This document shows positions 27,201 through 42,200 of a stretch of DNA of 64,000 nucleotides, piece by piece. The position numbers were made by a program, and so were the translations under genes. The notes under the pieces were generated by a model. It made no database searches and had not been told where the DNA came from. It worked only from the letters and a program-made list of their open reading frames with translations. The first letter of the stretch is position 1. Every line of letters begins with the position of its first letter. The DNA is from Branchiostoma floridae (taxonomy: Eukaryota; Chordata; Leptocardii; Amphioxiformes; Branchiostomatidae): NCBI RefSeq assembly GCF_000003815.2, contig NC_049983.1, forward strand, positions 6,223,669-6,287,668. Reading direction: 5' to 3'.

Positions 27201-30200
27201 CAACCCCTGTCTGGAGAACTTTGGGGGATGTCATAGTCAGGTATGGCTCCAAAATAATGTTTAAGTTAGAACTCCTTCATTGTTGTTATATCTTAAAATG
27301 TGTTGACTTGAAGGTTGTCATTTAAGAAATTTTTCACAAAGTTCTCAAAGTGTCTTGCATGATTAATGACGATTGAAGTGCTAGTCTTAACAGTTTATAG
27401 AAAGTTTTTTTAATTTTCTTTCTTTGTGAATTCATGAATGTGAAGAGACCTTCATGTAGGATTTTTGTGTTTGCTCAGGGACCAGTCTTGAATTTTGGAA
27501 GTTAAAGAATTTTTGTCCTAAGAGTATGAAGAAGACTAAATGCCTAAATCATAATCATAAGTTAAAGTTGTGAATAATAGTATAAGCCATACCAATTTTA
27601 TTTCTTCGTTCTCTGATTTTTAAAAGTTAAAATATAGCAAGAGACGTCATAAAGCTAGAGGGTAGGAAGGAAAATTTGAATATGACTGTATTTACACCAT
27701 GAAACTGAGTGCGCCAAGGCACATTACTGATCCTCAGGCTTCTTTATCTTGATATTTCTCCAGTTAAGATTTTTTTTTTTAATCTGATAGCCAACAAATT
27801 AAACTAGAGTTCGGCGACCTCATACCTCCATGAAATTTTAGAGCTTTCGTAAATTTCATGCAATTGACTAACAAATTAACATAATTTATGCATGGTGTTG
27901 TTCATCATTGACTAACGTACACATGTCACAATTATAAAATTCCCATTATTAATCATAAAGTGGTTTTGCAATTTTTACATAAATTATGCAGACAAGTTCC
28001 TCATTACCATATTTGGTATCTGCTTATATTCCACCTATCATAATTAACATGTGTTACATGTATTGAGGTCCAGTTATTGAAAACAATGGAACTATACAAT
28101 TTCCTCATTAATTATGCAAATTAAGTCCTCATTTGCATAACATGTGTATCATTATGAACATATTTGCCTAAGCTACCTGCATGCCTAAAATGCAGGCAAT
28201 CCGTTGTTCCTTTCTGCAGTTATCCTCTTTGGAGTGTCTTGACAAAAACACCCCTGCAGTTCCACAATTAAATGTTAGGGGGCTGAAACTTGCCCCACTT
28301 GTTTATGGCACTAAAAGCTATCTACCACCTAAATGTCAAGACCATAGCATGTCTGGAACAAGAGATACATTGAAAAAACTGCTATGATAGAATATTCTCA
28401 TTAATTATGCAAATGTGCTCCTATTTTGCATAATTAGTATTTCATTTTGTACAACATTGTCTGAGGTACCTACATACCAAAAATGATGAAAATCCGTTGT
28501 TCCCTTCTTGAGTTATCCTCTTCAGAAGTTTTTGACAAAAATGCCCCTGCTATCCCAAAACTAAACGCTAGGGGGCCCAAACTTATGCCATTTCTTCCCG
28601 AGCACAAGAGCTATCTAATACTAAAAAATCGTGACCATAGCATGTTCAGAACACCGTGATAGCAAAACCGGAAGTTGCGCTGCAGTACCAAGGAGAGCCG
28701 CTAGGGGGACCAAAATCTAATCATTTCCAGCTTTCATCACACACTACCAACACACCAAGTATGAAACCAATCCACTTAACCCTTCATGAGTTATGCTGAC
28801 CACAAATATGCGGACACACAGACAGACACACACACACACAGACACACACACAGACACACCAAAAACTATACCTCCATTTTTTCATGGAGGTAATTAGCGT
28901 GGCATGAATAAGATTTGATTCATAGCACTAAGATATGTTTCTTTGTATTGCTGTTTGCAGGCTGTGTGTACCCAGACAGGCCCAGGTACAAACAACTGCA
29001 CCTGTGTGGATGGGTACATCGGGGACGGGCGCAGGTGTTACGGCACCCTGCTGGTGGAGATGACAGGACGACCTGAGCTGTCCACATTTAGTAATCTCAT
29101 TGCTGTAAGACCATGGGCTCTTTACTGACCCCTACATTTTCTGATACATGTTACATATCATGATGTTGCTTTAGATGAATGCTTCATGTTTTGTAGACTC
29201 TGTGTGTGTGTGTGTGTGCGTGTGTTGTGAGTGTATGTAGGTCAGGGTTGGTATTATTGTTAATCTAGAACACTTATTAAGCAGTTAACCATTACATTGT
29301 ATTTATCTGATTTTGAGAATCAACTTTTAATAGCGTCTGTTTTGCCTTATTCATATAGATACTAATTTCAATAGGGAGAGGGGAGTGACAGCAAGGATAT
29401 TGCATTCTATGATCATACTCTTAACTATTGATACAAAGCTCTCTTAAAGTACATGTGTATAACATTATGCCTTGTAAGAGGCGATATCAAATATAAAGCA
29501 AGGCTTAAAATTAAAGCCTGTCATGATCAGGGTTAAGGTTTATATAAATCTACATGAAAACTGGGTGATATAGATGTTAGAGTAGGACTGAAATGATGAA
29601 TATGATGAAAATTTACCTGAATCTACACAGTTGATCTAAAGTGCCCAGTTTAACTCACAGCATGCCTAACAACCCTGTGCCGTTCCTGTTGTAGACAGCT
29701 GGCCTGCAGAATCTATTTTCTGGCCCCGTGATGAGAACAGTGTTTGCTCCGACTGACGATGCCTTCCTCAAGCTGTCTGAAGAAGTCAAGTCCAGGTGGT
29801 GGGAGATCGACAACATCCCATTCCTTATCAAGTAAGGAGCACACTGTTTTACCTTTTCCCCCAGTTTTGTAAATTTTCTGTTCAATCTTTAGTTTCAACA
29901 GTTGGTGACTGGACCAATGCAGCAATGAATAGTTTCTGAAACCTACATTTTAGTAATTTTTTAGAGTAAAACTTGTTTAAACTAATAATGGTTGATATTA
30001 ACATATCTGCAGGACTTTGGTTAGTTCTACTAGAATTTCAAGGTCACAATGTTTATTAGAGATAGCTATCCATGGCAAGTTCTAGTTTTTACGTTACCTT
30101 TTTTCTTCACAATGTCACAACATATGAGAGTAATTATTGTACACAAACGTATTTTGTACATGTCCACAAGTCATGATTGCATCATGAGATGGATCCCTCA

Positions 30201-33200
30201 AGAAGTAGCTATTGAGCAGATTATTACATTTTGTGACCACATCTGAACTGTGAGCAGCAACACCTGTCCTGCAGTACAATGTAAACCAGTCAGAATTGCC
30301 CTGAAGAAGGTGACAGACAGTCACCAAAATGTTGATGAGAATAAAGCAATGGTTGTGTAAAAAAAGTTTCTTTATTCTGTTGAGCAGGCTATATATAGAA
30401 AGAGGGATTATTTTCTCACCGTTGCTGTTGTTTGATGACTACAGGTACCACACAGCCAACAGCAGCCTGACCTTTGATAACCTGACTCAGTACTACCTGG
30501 ACCAGTCTCAACCCCTGCCAACCCTCCTCCTGGGCACCATGCTGTCACTCACACAAGATGATGGGGTATGTCTGCAGGCTTTTAGTCATGGCGTCATTTG
30601 GACGTGTTTTTCTAAAATAACAAGAAATTGGACGCACTAGACGCCCTTTTACTGGGGAGCAGATCCTCTGACAAGTATGAAATTCTGATTTACCAGGGAT
30701 GCTACTAGGTCATTTGTGGTCACAGGCTTCTACTGTGACCTCTCTAACAGTAACTTTGCCCCTGAAGATAGCTTAGAATGCATCATTTTAACTTAAAATT
30801 CTTGAAAACTCTGTACCATGGAAGGTTGATGCCCCTGGACTTCCCTACAATAATGGTGCCTATATCACTTACCGCAACTCAGACAACAAGAAATTTGGAC
30901 CCCCTATAATAAAATCCTAGCTAAAAGCCTGATTCATCAATATGGTACATGATTGTACTTTATGATGTACCAAGCTACTGATATTGCATTCTATGTATAG
31001 TGCAAATTAGATAAATTTATATTCCCCAAAAATGTTATTACACTGTATAGTTCCTGGAAGGAAAATGTTTCAGCAGTGTTTTAAGTTTTTTGGTGATGAA
31101 ACAATTTTGTAGTACTGTAGCGATGCATTGGAAAGACATACTATTAGTGTGTCATGAGTTTGTTTTTGGAGAGGTTACCATGTCATTGATAACCACTGAA
31201 AAATGTAAGCTGTACAGTATTCTGGCCTGCTACACCTGTGCAGTAAGAATAATTTTTGCCTCTTTTTACTAGTTACCCATCGAGAGTGACTATTTCTCCT
31301 TAAAATACATTTCTCAAAGTGTCTTAAGCAGCTTTGTGTCAGACATTCATCAATTCTGTTTAACCCTTCAAATTCTTACAGTGTGATCAAAAACATTAAT
31401 AGTGTCTTCATGAATTTCCCTACAGTATTTGCTTGTCGGAGGTGCGAAAATCATCGGGAATGAAAGTCTGGCTTCCAACGGGATAATTCATGTCATAGAA
31501 CAGGTAAGACCTCCTGTATTTGTCAAATGTATGTTGCATTTTCATGGATAATTGGCAAGAAATCACCCATCTAGACACTTGTGATTCCTGAAGGGATTTG
31601 TGTTAAATCTCATACAGCTGCTTCTTTCCTGCAATGTAGTCCACATAAGATACAGGTTTACTAACTTAATTGAGATATGCTATCACAGTTAATGTTGAGG
31701 TAGTATCAATGTAGGTAATATTGACAATGTTATGCAATACAAGGCAGTTGCACTGACTATTTTGATGTAAAATAATTCCCTCCTCTGTTAAAACACAATA
31801 AATTTAAATGTACTGCAGAAAATTTATGTCTTGAAGTACGTATTTAGATACAGATGCTTGTTGATAAGGATTTGTGATGTCAATGAAGGTTCAACAGACA
31901 TCCAGGGCTGATAATGAAATACACAATACAATTCAAAACCAGGATAAGTCACTGAAGAAATACATCAGATGCTAATGTCTGACTGTTAACATGTACAAAA
32001 CTTCTCCAGTATTGTTTAAAGGTGGTATCTCACTGGACTGGGGTACCATTGTGATACGTCGGGGTTTGACAATAGGTGTCACAATGCCAGGAACGGGTAC
32101 CAACAAACCCTGATGTGCTGGTTGCCAGCAATTTTTGATAAATTGACAATTCTGCAATTCCATTGACCTGTTTATATTGGCTTGAAACACAAATGTGCCG
32201 CATGTCAATGTTAAAAGCGAAAATTGGCGAAAATAACACAGCGGAGCCGCAGCAAACAAACCCCAATGTACCCCCACGGTGCCGCAGTCCAGTAAGAGAT
32301 ACCCACTTAAGAGTTTGTGAGTTTTAAATTGTTTTCTGTCCACAGGTGCTGCTTCCACCCGAGTCAGTACTGCCCACCCTGGCACCACCCAGGCCCCCAC
32401 TCAGTGAGCTTATGGAGGGGCTGACTGACTACTCACTATTTGCCCATTATCTATCAGTAAGTGTGGAGACCTTGTACTCTTTTCTTGAAGCCTCTGGATT
32501 ATATACTGCCATTGTTTGGAATATCGTATGAAACATGCATATAGTGGTTAGCAACTCTGCTATATACCAAGAGGTTTGGAGTTCAGATCTGATCTGTTGT
32601 TGCTTACCCAACATGCACACTTCTGGAAAGGGTTGGACATTAAGCAGTACTAGTGGTCTACTGTTCACTGGCCTTGTCAATCATCATCGATACATGTATA
32701 TCAGCATCACTTTTGATGGCTTGAGTCCAGGAGGGTCTGGGGTCATTCTACCCTTGAAAATCTTTTAACCTTAAACTGTCAGAAGCACTATTTTCTGTAT
32801 ATCCATGCAGTGCCAAATCCTATGAAATAGATGCTAACTTATTTAGCTTTGTTAAAAAAAGAATTAGAAAGGCCCCCCTAAGCTCAACTGTGTTGGCAAG
32901 AACACTGGTAATGATACTATATCATTTTGCCTCTCTGCTTGTACAGGAGGATGGCTTACTAGAACAGTTGGAGACTGTTGGACCGTACACTCTGTTTGCA
33001 CCTAACAACGCCGCAGTCCTGGCCTTCACTCGCAATGGAACAGATCCAAGGGTATGTAAGAAATATGGCACGCACTGGACTGTAGGAAAGGAAGATGAAT
33101 AACTTGTTCACCTTTTATTAATAGAAGCATATTGGAATAAGATATTGGACTACTGTTGCATTTGACATCTAATCTTGGTATATATACAATATATCAGGCT

Positions 33201-36200
33201 GGATAGAACATTGCAATAGATATATATGATATGTATACACATATAACATTATTCATATATACAACAGTTACTACATATAGAAGTTCTAGTTTAAGTGATT
33301 TGGAAAGATTCTACGTGTAATATGTGCAGTAAAAAGTAGACTGTACAAAAGTTTATGTAGCTTGATCAGAATTCATATTGTGTGTGTGATGGAATACTGT
33401 ACACAGAGAGTTAGGAAGGCCCATAGGGATTATGTCTCAAACTACCTGGAGTCTAACATCGAGGATAATCCCAAGGCCTTTTGGAGCTATGTCAAATCCA
33501 TCAGACAAGACTCTACTGGTGCGTCCGCCCTAAGACATCAGGGGGTGCTAACATCTGACCCCAAAGAAAAGGCTGATGCACTGGGGGCCCAGTTTGAGTC
33601 AGTGTTTACCAGGGAGGATAAGACCACCGTTCCTACCCTTGACGAACCCAAAGCTCCAACTATCCCCTCCCTTAACATCACAGTGGAGGGTATAGCCAAA
33701 CAGCTCTCCTGTCTTAACCCCAGCAAGGCCACAGGACCACACTAGCATAGTGGTACTTTGCTATCATTTACTTGTAGAAAAATGTCTAATCAAATATGAC
33801 AAATGATAATAAGCCACTCCAAAATGACCAAAAATTACTTCAAATTACATGTGATGTTAACAAAGTTACAGTAAGTCACTCACAGGTACTCTTAGCATGC
33901 CAACTTCTTACTCCACATTCTCAAAATCTCACCTTGGAAGGGCCAAGACCCCCCTCCCACACCATCTTCCTAATTGGATTCTTGTTACCTTGCCATTACC
34001 ATTGCGAAGAGATATAATCCTGGCTAGAACCCTGTGTTCAGGGTTGACGATTCCTTATCTGGCTGCTCAAGTCCAGAGGGGAACAGAAGGATAACATAAA
34101 GATAACAAGCCTCCAGCAATTCTACACCAGAGGAGAGTTCATTTATATCTTAGATGTGCCATGATTCTTCCTTCTTTCCTCCCAGGCCATTTCCCACAGC
34201 ATCCTGAGGTACCATATAGTGACGGGCCTGGTGCTGACCTCTGACAGGATCATCGACGGACAGCACTTCGCCACGTCCCTGGGCCATAACTACCAGATAG
34301 GATTCGCCCACAGTGGTAATAAGGTGCATTGACTAGGTGATGGGTGGACATAAGTAGTTATTCCCAGATGTTTTTGTATGGTGGATTTTCGTGAGTACCT
34401 GAATGTATATTGTCTCAAGATTGTGTAACAATATTACATTACATTGACACACACACTGTACATTAGATATAGCTTACAGGAAAAGGGAGCAGGTTGTATA
34501 TAAGGACACTCCAAACAGTATTTCTCGACCTGTTGGCCTGCTAGCGTATGGCCTCACCACTCCCAGCCCAGGACTTTGTAGCTATACCCTAGCACGCGCT
34601 GCTGAAAATTACCTGCTAATTTCTTCACTTACAAAGAGAGTTCCATCACGGACGTTTTAGATCAGTTGGGCTAGCTAAAAGAGATATTCTCACATCAATG
34701 AAGAAACGTTCGTGCAGCTATTTTCTTTTTGGGTCGGAACTCTTTCAGAATGCACACACGGGGTTTACATCTATGAGACCTTGAATACTTAAGACAAAAC
34801 AGAAGTTTGACTTTGAGCAGTCTTGACCCTGTGTCTAATGGCACCCAGAATCTGAAGAAACTTCTGCCACAGCTTTATTACTTTCAAACAGTCGTCTTGG
34901 CAAAATTTTTACGATCTTGTCTGGTCATGACGGACGTTTATTGCCGTTATCAGTCAACACATGTCCTGCCACGAGATCAACCCGTCGTAAAAACTTCCTG
35001 TAATTACATTCCCTGCCTTCACGTGCCGCAGCGGTAGGGTTGGCTCCGGTGGTTAAATGGGCAATTTCCTTCCAGTGGCACAGGCATGATGTAGGGTTGT
35101 ATGATTTGGCATGTAGACAGGATCTGCATTGCAGCAAAAAATGGCAGATGTAGAGGAATTCACTCTAGTCTAAGGGTTACAAACTTATGATGATTCATTG
35201 AGTTGCTGGTAATAGTAACTGTAATGGTCAGTGGTAGTTTCATTTTTGTGACATTGTCTCTGGTTAGCTTAAACTTAAAGATATACGAGAGTTGTATGTA
35301 GGTAATAACTAATATTCTATGACATGCACATGAAGTACACAAACATGTATGTGGATAGTAATTGTGTACATTTGTCTGAAGTATTGTTCTAAGATATTGA
35401 CCAACACAATGTTTTTGTTATATCCTGGTGTCTCATACATGTACATTGTTTAATGTAAATATAGATCACAGTATATGTGTTGTTTTCTTTCCCTAGGAGT
35501 GAGAATTTAGGGAGTATTTCTAAATATTGCTATAAATACTTGGATGGTTTAGGAATGAGACATAAAAGAAGGACTAATGACAATACATGTATAAGTTGAA
35601 TGCATTTGGCATTTCATTTCATATTGTCTACAATTCTGAACACATACATGACATTGAAATATGGTATGTTATTGTTACATTTATGTACATGTACTTGATA
35701 GTGAGCTCTTGTTTATGTGTTAATGTTTAATGTGGGTTTGTTTGTTTGTTTTAGCTGTTGGTAAACAGGGATCCAGTGGTCAGCCCCGACATGCTGACTC
35801 ATGGGGGCGTGGTCCATGGGATGAGTACGGTACTTAAGGTACAGAGGAACAGGTGTGACTCCAACATCACCACTACCATACAGGTGGGTGTAATGTTACA
35901 GGTGTTCAATCTAAACATCACCACTACCATACAGGTGGGTGTAGTACATTTAAATACTACACGGGGTATTCCGTACAGTCCGGCTGACCCACGGGAGGGC
36001 CAGGACCAAGGGCGATACAGAAAACCCTGTGTTGTACAATGTATTTTATTTATATCATGCCAAATCAATGAAACGTGTGACACTAATGCACATTAGAACA
36101 ACTTTATTTGTCAATTCGAACAAAAAAAAAACGGGCAAAGTCAGTGAACAGTTGTTTGTATTTTTGACAGTGGTGCATGCTAGGGAGTTCCAATAATTGT

Positions 36201-39200
36201 TCAAATTGAAGTATAGAGCCATGGGCTGTACTGTAAGATTTTGACTGATATTAAACGTTAATACGGTCTGGATATGATACAATGTAGCTTTTCTTGTGGA
36301 TATTTTTTATGTACATTTTGTATATCTATGTGTTGAGTAGTGTCAACTGAAAGCAACACTTTCCAGGTAGAGGAAAGTTTGAAAAAAAAAGAAGCAAAAT
36401 GATTGACACAAACTTGCTGTCTGTATTCCCAGGGTAACTGCTACAGCTGCCAGTATCCACCCGTGTGCCCACCAGGAACTAAGCCACTGGTAGGTCTATT
36501 TCAGTTCAAATTATAAATATATCACAATTATCTGCACTCTCACACACTAAACAAGATGAGACAGTGGGCTTGGTGAGAACTTTATTGCAGAAATGCATTA
36601 TTAGCAACCACAGGTGGGTGGGTTGGGTGAAAGTCAGTTGCTGGCTGCGTGCCCACAGCACAACCACAGCAGAACTGCTAGACTGACTGGTCACATGAGG
36701 ATATTAAAGCATTATCTAGCATAATTCGCCCAAAATGAACACATTTAATCTTGATGGATGCAGCTTTTATGAAGATATTGTTTGCATTTTTCCTCAGAAA
36801 AGGCCACGGGTGTCCAACTGCATCTACGTACACATTGTGTTTGGGGTAGCCAGGAGATCTCTGGGCTGCTCTGCCACGTGTGTCAGAACAACATTTGTAA
36901 GTATATCTCTTTTCTTCATTTTACACTGATCATAAACTGTTTGAAGTTTCATTGAACTATCAGTAGTTACACATTTGTTTATGACATTCTTTAACGTACG
37001 GTCAGATTATTGTAATTACTATTAGATGAGATATGAAATATCTTTTGATAGATTTTGTACTTTTTCCCTCCCATTACACTGTAATTTACAGAGTAGGCAG
37101 TGCTGCCGTGGCTACTTTGGGATGCAGTGTGCAGGTAAGTACATTACCTGCTCAACATAGAAACAATGCTTTGTGAAATGTTCAACTACACAATGGACTT
37201 TATAGAATTTCCCAATGCCATTCACATATAATTATAAGATAAACAAAATATTGTTGAAATGCAATGTAAAGCGTTATCTATCGTTTAGCTATTAGCAAGT
37301 CATTGCAAAGACATTATACGACCCCAAAGGACGTTCTTGGAGAATGTGTTGAAAAGGTAAAAAAAAGGGGATTATTGGCGTATCATTTTCCTTTCTAAGA
37401 CATTTCCTGATCTTCCCCTAGCATGCCCTGGGCCAGTAGATGACCCCTGCTATGGCAATGGTGAATGTGTGGATGGACTGGAGGGAACAGGAGAGTGCAA
37501 GTGTCAGGCTAACTTTGGAGGCACGGCCTGCGAGAACTGTGTTCCTGGAAGATATGGAGAAGACTGTGGACAGGGTATGTGATGTCCTATGTTTCTTTCA
37601 TCAACATCAACTTTGTTGGAATACACAATACAGATCACTGTACATTTGTAAAGTAATTTCCGACTTTTTCACAAGCACGATGGAAGCACAGATAAGTTTC
37701 ATACATGTAGTACATGTATGTCTAGCATAGAATTGGATCTATAGTTTATTTTTTATGTAAACCAACTGTGAGTTCAAAATCTCTCTCTTCCCTGTAGTGT
37801 GCACCTGTGTTAATGGCACCTGTAATGAAGGTGTGAACGGAGATGGAAGCTGTACCTGCAATGTTGGGTGGAGAGGACCTCACTGTGATGAAGGTATGCC
37901 TCAGATACAGCCCACATACAATCTACATTGTACCTACTGATTCCTAAGATACATGTAACTATTAAGTACATTAAACACATGTTCATTTTCATCTATAAAG
38001 ATTTTGCATTTTTTTGTTGTTACTTCTTTATAACAGCTGTCACAGGTGACGAGTGTGCAGGAACCTGCCATTCAAGTGCCAAGTAAGTGAAAAATTCTGA
38101 TGTTGCATGTAGTGACTCTAGGCATGTACATACACCGTACAAAATTGTTTTTTTTTGGGGGGGGGCTGGTCCAGAAAAAACAGACCTGAAAAAAATTAGT
38201 GGACCAGATGTTGGGCCGATTAGAAAATGAACAGATTATACCGGCAGGCATTCACGTGTTTTAGGGCTTACTGGTCCAAGATAATATGAAGAGTGAAGTA
38301 GAGGAGAATTGATAGTTGTTTCTACAGTCAAACTTGGTGTTATAAGACAGTGGCAGTTAGTGTTGATGATTTTAAAATGGCAATGGATGTCGGATATGTC
38401 ACCAAACAGAAGCCCTTGTAGCGACATGGACCATTTGTTTTGAGTATTGCCTGCTCACAAGTTTTTACAGATAAAAAAGTCCAGGTTCAGGTCCATACCT
38501 GGACCGGATCCTCTGGACCCGGACTGTACTTGTACCTGAATTTTCTATACCCACCCCAGGCCTGTAGTAGTAATTTAATGTGGCAGTGTCCACCCAATTT
38601 CTTGTGAGTTTTCCTCCTCCTATTTGGGGCTGAAAAGTGACTGTATTCTGATTTTCCATCTGTTGCTGAAAAGAGTTGTTTAAAGTTTCTTACATACTGC
38701 ACATTCTATACCTCTACCTTTGCAGCTGTGTGGGATCTGGAGATTATGCTCGGTGTATCTGTGCTGCTGGCTTCACTGGAACCGGGCAGCAGTGTTCTGG
38801 TATGTTCTGGTAACCCTTTGTGATGGACACTGTGTGTTTGCATGTTTCTTGTGCATGTGTGTGTGAGTGTGTGTGTAAGTATCATGATTCTACTCTAATC
38901 TTGATTTTTAATTAAATCTTGTATTATTTCTTGTCTGGATGATTTAATCATGCAATTACATGTAAATGAAGAACAGTTAGTAAAAAAATAGTAAAGAGAA
39001 GAAACAACACTATTGGTATGTCCTCTTCATTTACAGTGATCAACCCATGTGAGGTGAGTAATGGCGGCTGTTCTGAGCATGCCCAGTGCATGAGGACCAC
39101 ACCCGGCAACAGGAAGTGTAGCTGTCTGGATGGGTACACTGGAGACGGTGTCATCTGTCTGGGTGAGTTATTTGGCATTCTTTTTTACTTCTATTTGTGG

Positions 39201-42200
39201 GTAAAGAATTACAGAGGGGGTTATGGTTACTGTAGCATAAGATAGTATCAAAAGCCGCCAGAGGAGTATAGCGTTCGCTCCTCTGGCAGCTACTATCTTA
39301 TGCTACCGTAATATCTGCTTGGAGATTAGTAGGTATCTGGGATATCTGTAGTGAAATCAGTGGTATCAATCTGGGTGAGTATGTGTGTGTGATTTAGTTA
39401 TTAGCTACATTTGTGCAATGGTATTTTGTCTTTTAGACATGTTACATGAGCTCAATTGTGACATTATATGATTTTTTTCAGATGTGGTAACTTTTTGATA
39501 CACCACATTTTACATTGTGCCAGATCTTAAGAGCTGTGCTAGAGTTATGGAAGTTTTTGTATCAACTTTCTGCAGTTTGCTGAAAATATCTGTGGTACCT
39601 TACACGATATTTTTTTTTACTTCCCACAGAAATTGACCCATGCCAGAGTAATAACGGTGACTGCCATGAGAATGCTGTCTGTCTTCACACTGGGCCAAAC
39701 ATGGTAAGATTACACAATCACGTACCATATTTTCATAAAGATTACAGGGGTTTACAAGTTACAACTTTACCATATAACACTTAATATAGAGTAATCATAA
39801 TGGTTCTTCTACCAGTTCTGCCTGTTATGGTAACATTGTGTATGTAAAGATGTTGTTTTGTTTGATACTATTTCAAATGTTTTGCAGAGAGTGTGTCACT
39901 GCAAGAGTGGTTACGAAGGTGATGGTGAACGGAGCTGCAGGGCAGTCAACCCTTGTACAACGGTAAGGAAGACCTCAAATAGAAGTAGTTTGAGAAAGGA
40001 TATAAAATTTGGCTGTCTTCATAGAGTACTATGCTAGTCAACTGTCTTTCACCATCAACTGTTGAATGGATATCTTGTTTAAACTTTTATGGAAAATTGC
40101 TAGTTTCATATAAAAGAAAATTCAGAAGCAAAAAAAGACAGATAATCTGTACTGAGGTTAAAGCTTTAGCTAGTTGGTGAATACACCAACTTGTAGGAAT
40201 TAATCTAACTTTCAAGTGCATTTAGCTCTGAAGGAAACTTGTAGGCATATACAATGTATTTGACCATTTAGTAATGCAGTGTATATTGAAATTATTAATG
40301 TATCAAAACATACTGTGATTTATTGTTAACGTTGTTCTCCCTGCTGTAGAACAACGGAGGCTGCAGTGGTTTTGCCGTCTGTAACCACACTGGCCCTAAC
40401 GAGAGGGAGTGTATCTGTCAGGATAACTACATCGGAGACGGCATTACCTGCACTGGGAACATTGGGCAGGTCTGTAGTTCTAATTATGCTCTACCAAACA
40501 CTATGAAATTATAAGTTTGGTAATGATATGATGACTCTAGTAAAGTAACATGTAATGTTGCCACAATGCTACATTTGTTTGGAAACTCTGTCTGAGTTCC
40601 AAGTACATGTATGTGAGACAGAGTTAATGTTATCTGGTCTTGTTTCTGCTTAATGTATGTTTGCCTTCTAGTGGTAATAACTATTATTTGAAGGCAATTA
40701 AATCTCTATAACTGGATAAGATTAAGAGATTTATATCCAGATGGTTGCAGTGACATGTATCAATCTTCTTCAGCATTTGTACATTCAGTTTATCCCGTTG
40801 AAGATGAAAATATTGATTGCCTGAATGACTAATCTTCATAAATGTAACTGTCTCTATTATTTATCATTTCAGGAACTAGGGTTGAACCCCAACACTAGTC
40901 TTTTCTATTCCCTCCTTCAGGTAGGGCTAGTTTGGAAACTTTATTTTGTGTCATAATTCACTGATATTACTTCAACTAAAGTACTTACATTGTACCACAA
41001 ATCACACTACACTAATATTTAGTAACACATCTACAAATGTATTTTGAGCAGTAGTTTTGCTTGTAATCTTAATCCTAATTGTTAGTTTTATCTGACACTG
41101 CATTTGATTAATGTTACATAGCCTTACTAGCAAGCCATTACTGCACAATATGCATGATAGTGTATTACCCTAACAATGTACATGTATTGCCTACATCTAT
41201 CTAATGGCTGCTTCAGGAGTTTTTTAGTCCATCACCCGGGACTCAGGTACACTAATCAATAAAGTTGCAGTAAATTGATAATATGTTCATATTGGGCATT
41301 CACTAACTCAACTAATTTAACCAATCAACTAATTTAAATGGGGTAGGGAATTTTCTGAGCAGTTTGTAACCCCTGCTTTGCTTATTGGGTCAGTTAGTCC
41401 TACCCTTAGTGAGCAATTGTCTCAATCATGATTGAGATCCTGTTACAGTTACTTACAATGTAAACTGTAACCTTGGAGTAGCCTTTGGGTCACACATTGA
41501 AATGGTCTTGTTACGTGTTGACCATTAAGTAAAAAAAAAAAACTAAACCATTTCTAACTTAGACTCTGATACAAAAATCTAGGACATATTGTGAAGGAGA
41601 GATAAAGTAGCAGCTTAATCTTGATATTTCAAACTAGACAAGACAGTGCATCATTTTTAGACCATAAAGCACACAGATTTTAGGGTAGAATATCACAACT
41701 GTTTGTATGATTATCATTATCTTACATATAAACTTTGTAACGCTCCTCCCCTAGTCTACCAACTCCCACCAGCTGGTTGGAGCAGGTCCCTTCACCGTGT
41801 TCGCTCCAACTAACCGGGCCTTCATGACGCTGCAACAGGACACCCCCGGGCAGGTAGGTCCACGCAGGCACATAGATTTACTACCAAGGGCAGGCTCCTC
41901 CAAGGACATGGCATTGATTATTCGTGGCTACCTTATATGACCTCTTCATCTGATGAATTGTTAATTTCCCAAAGAGATCATAAATTTCCAGCTTACTTGA
42001 TGAGAGGAGAGGCCTTGTCCTTTCATTTCCTAGTTTGGTGCTGTTAGCTGTTACTGCCATCTATCAAAATAATATATACCCACTGGTGACCCAGTGAAAA
42101 TCTTGTCTGCCAAGCTACTGCACCATGTGGTATTAATCAAGATCGCAATAGTTTAGTATAGTCCTTAAACTGTAAGACATAAGGCCTTAGTTAAATGTAC

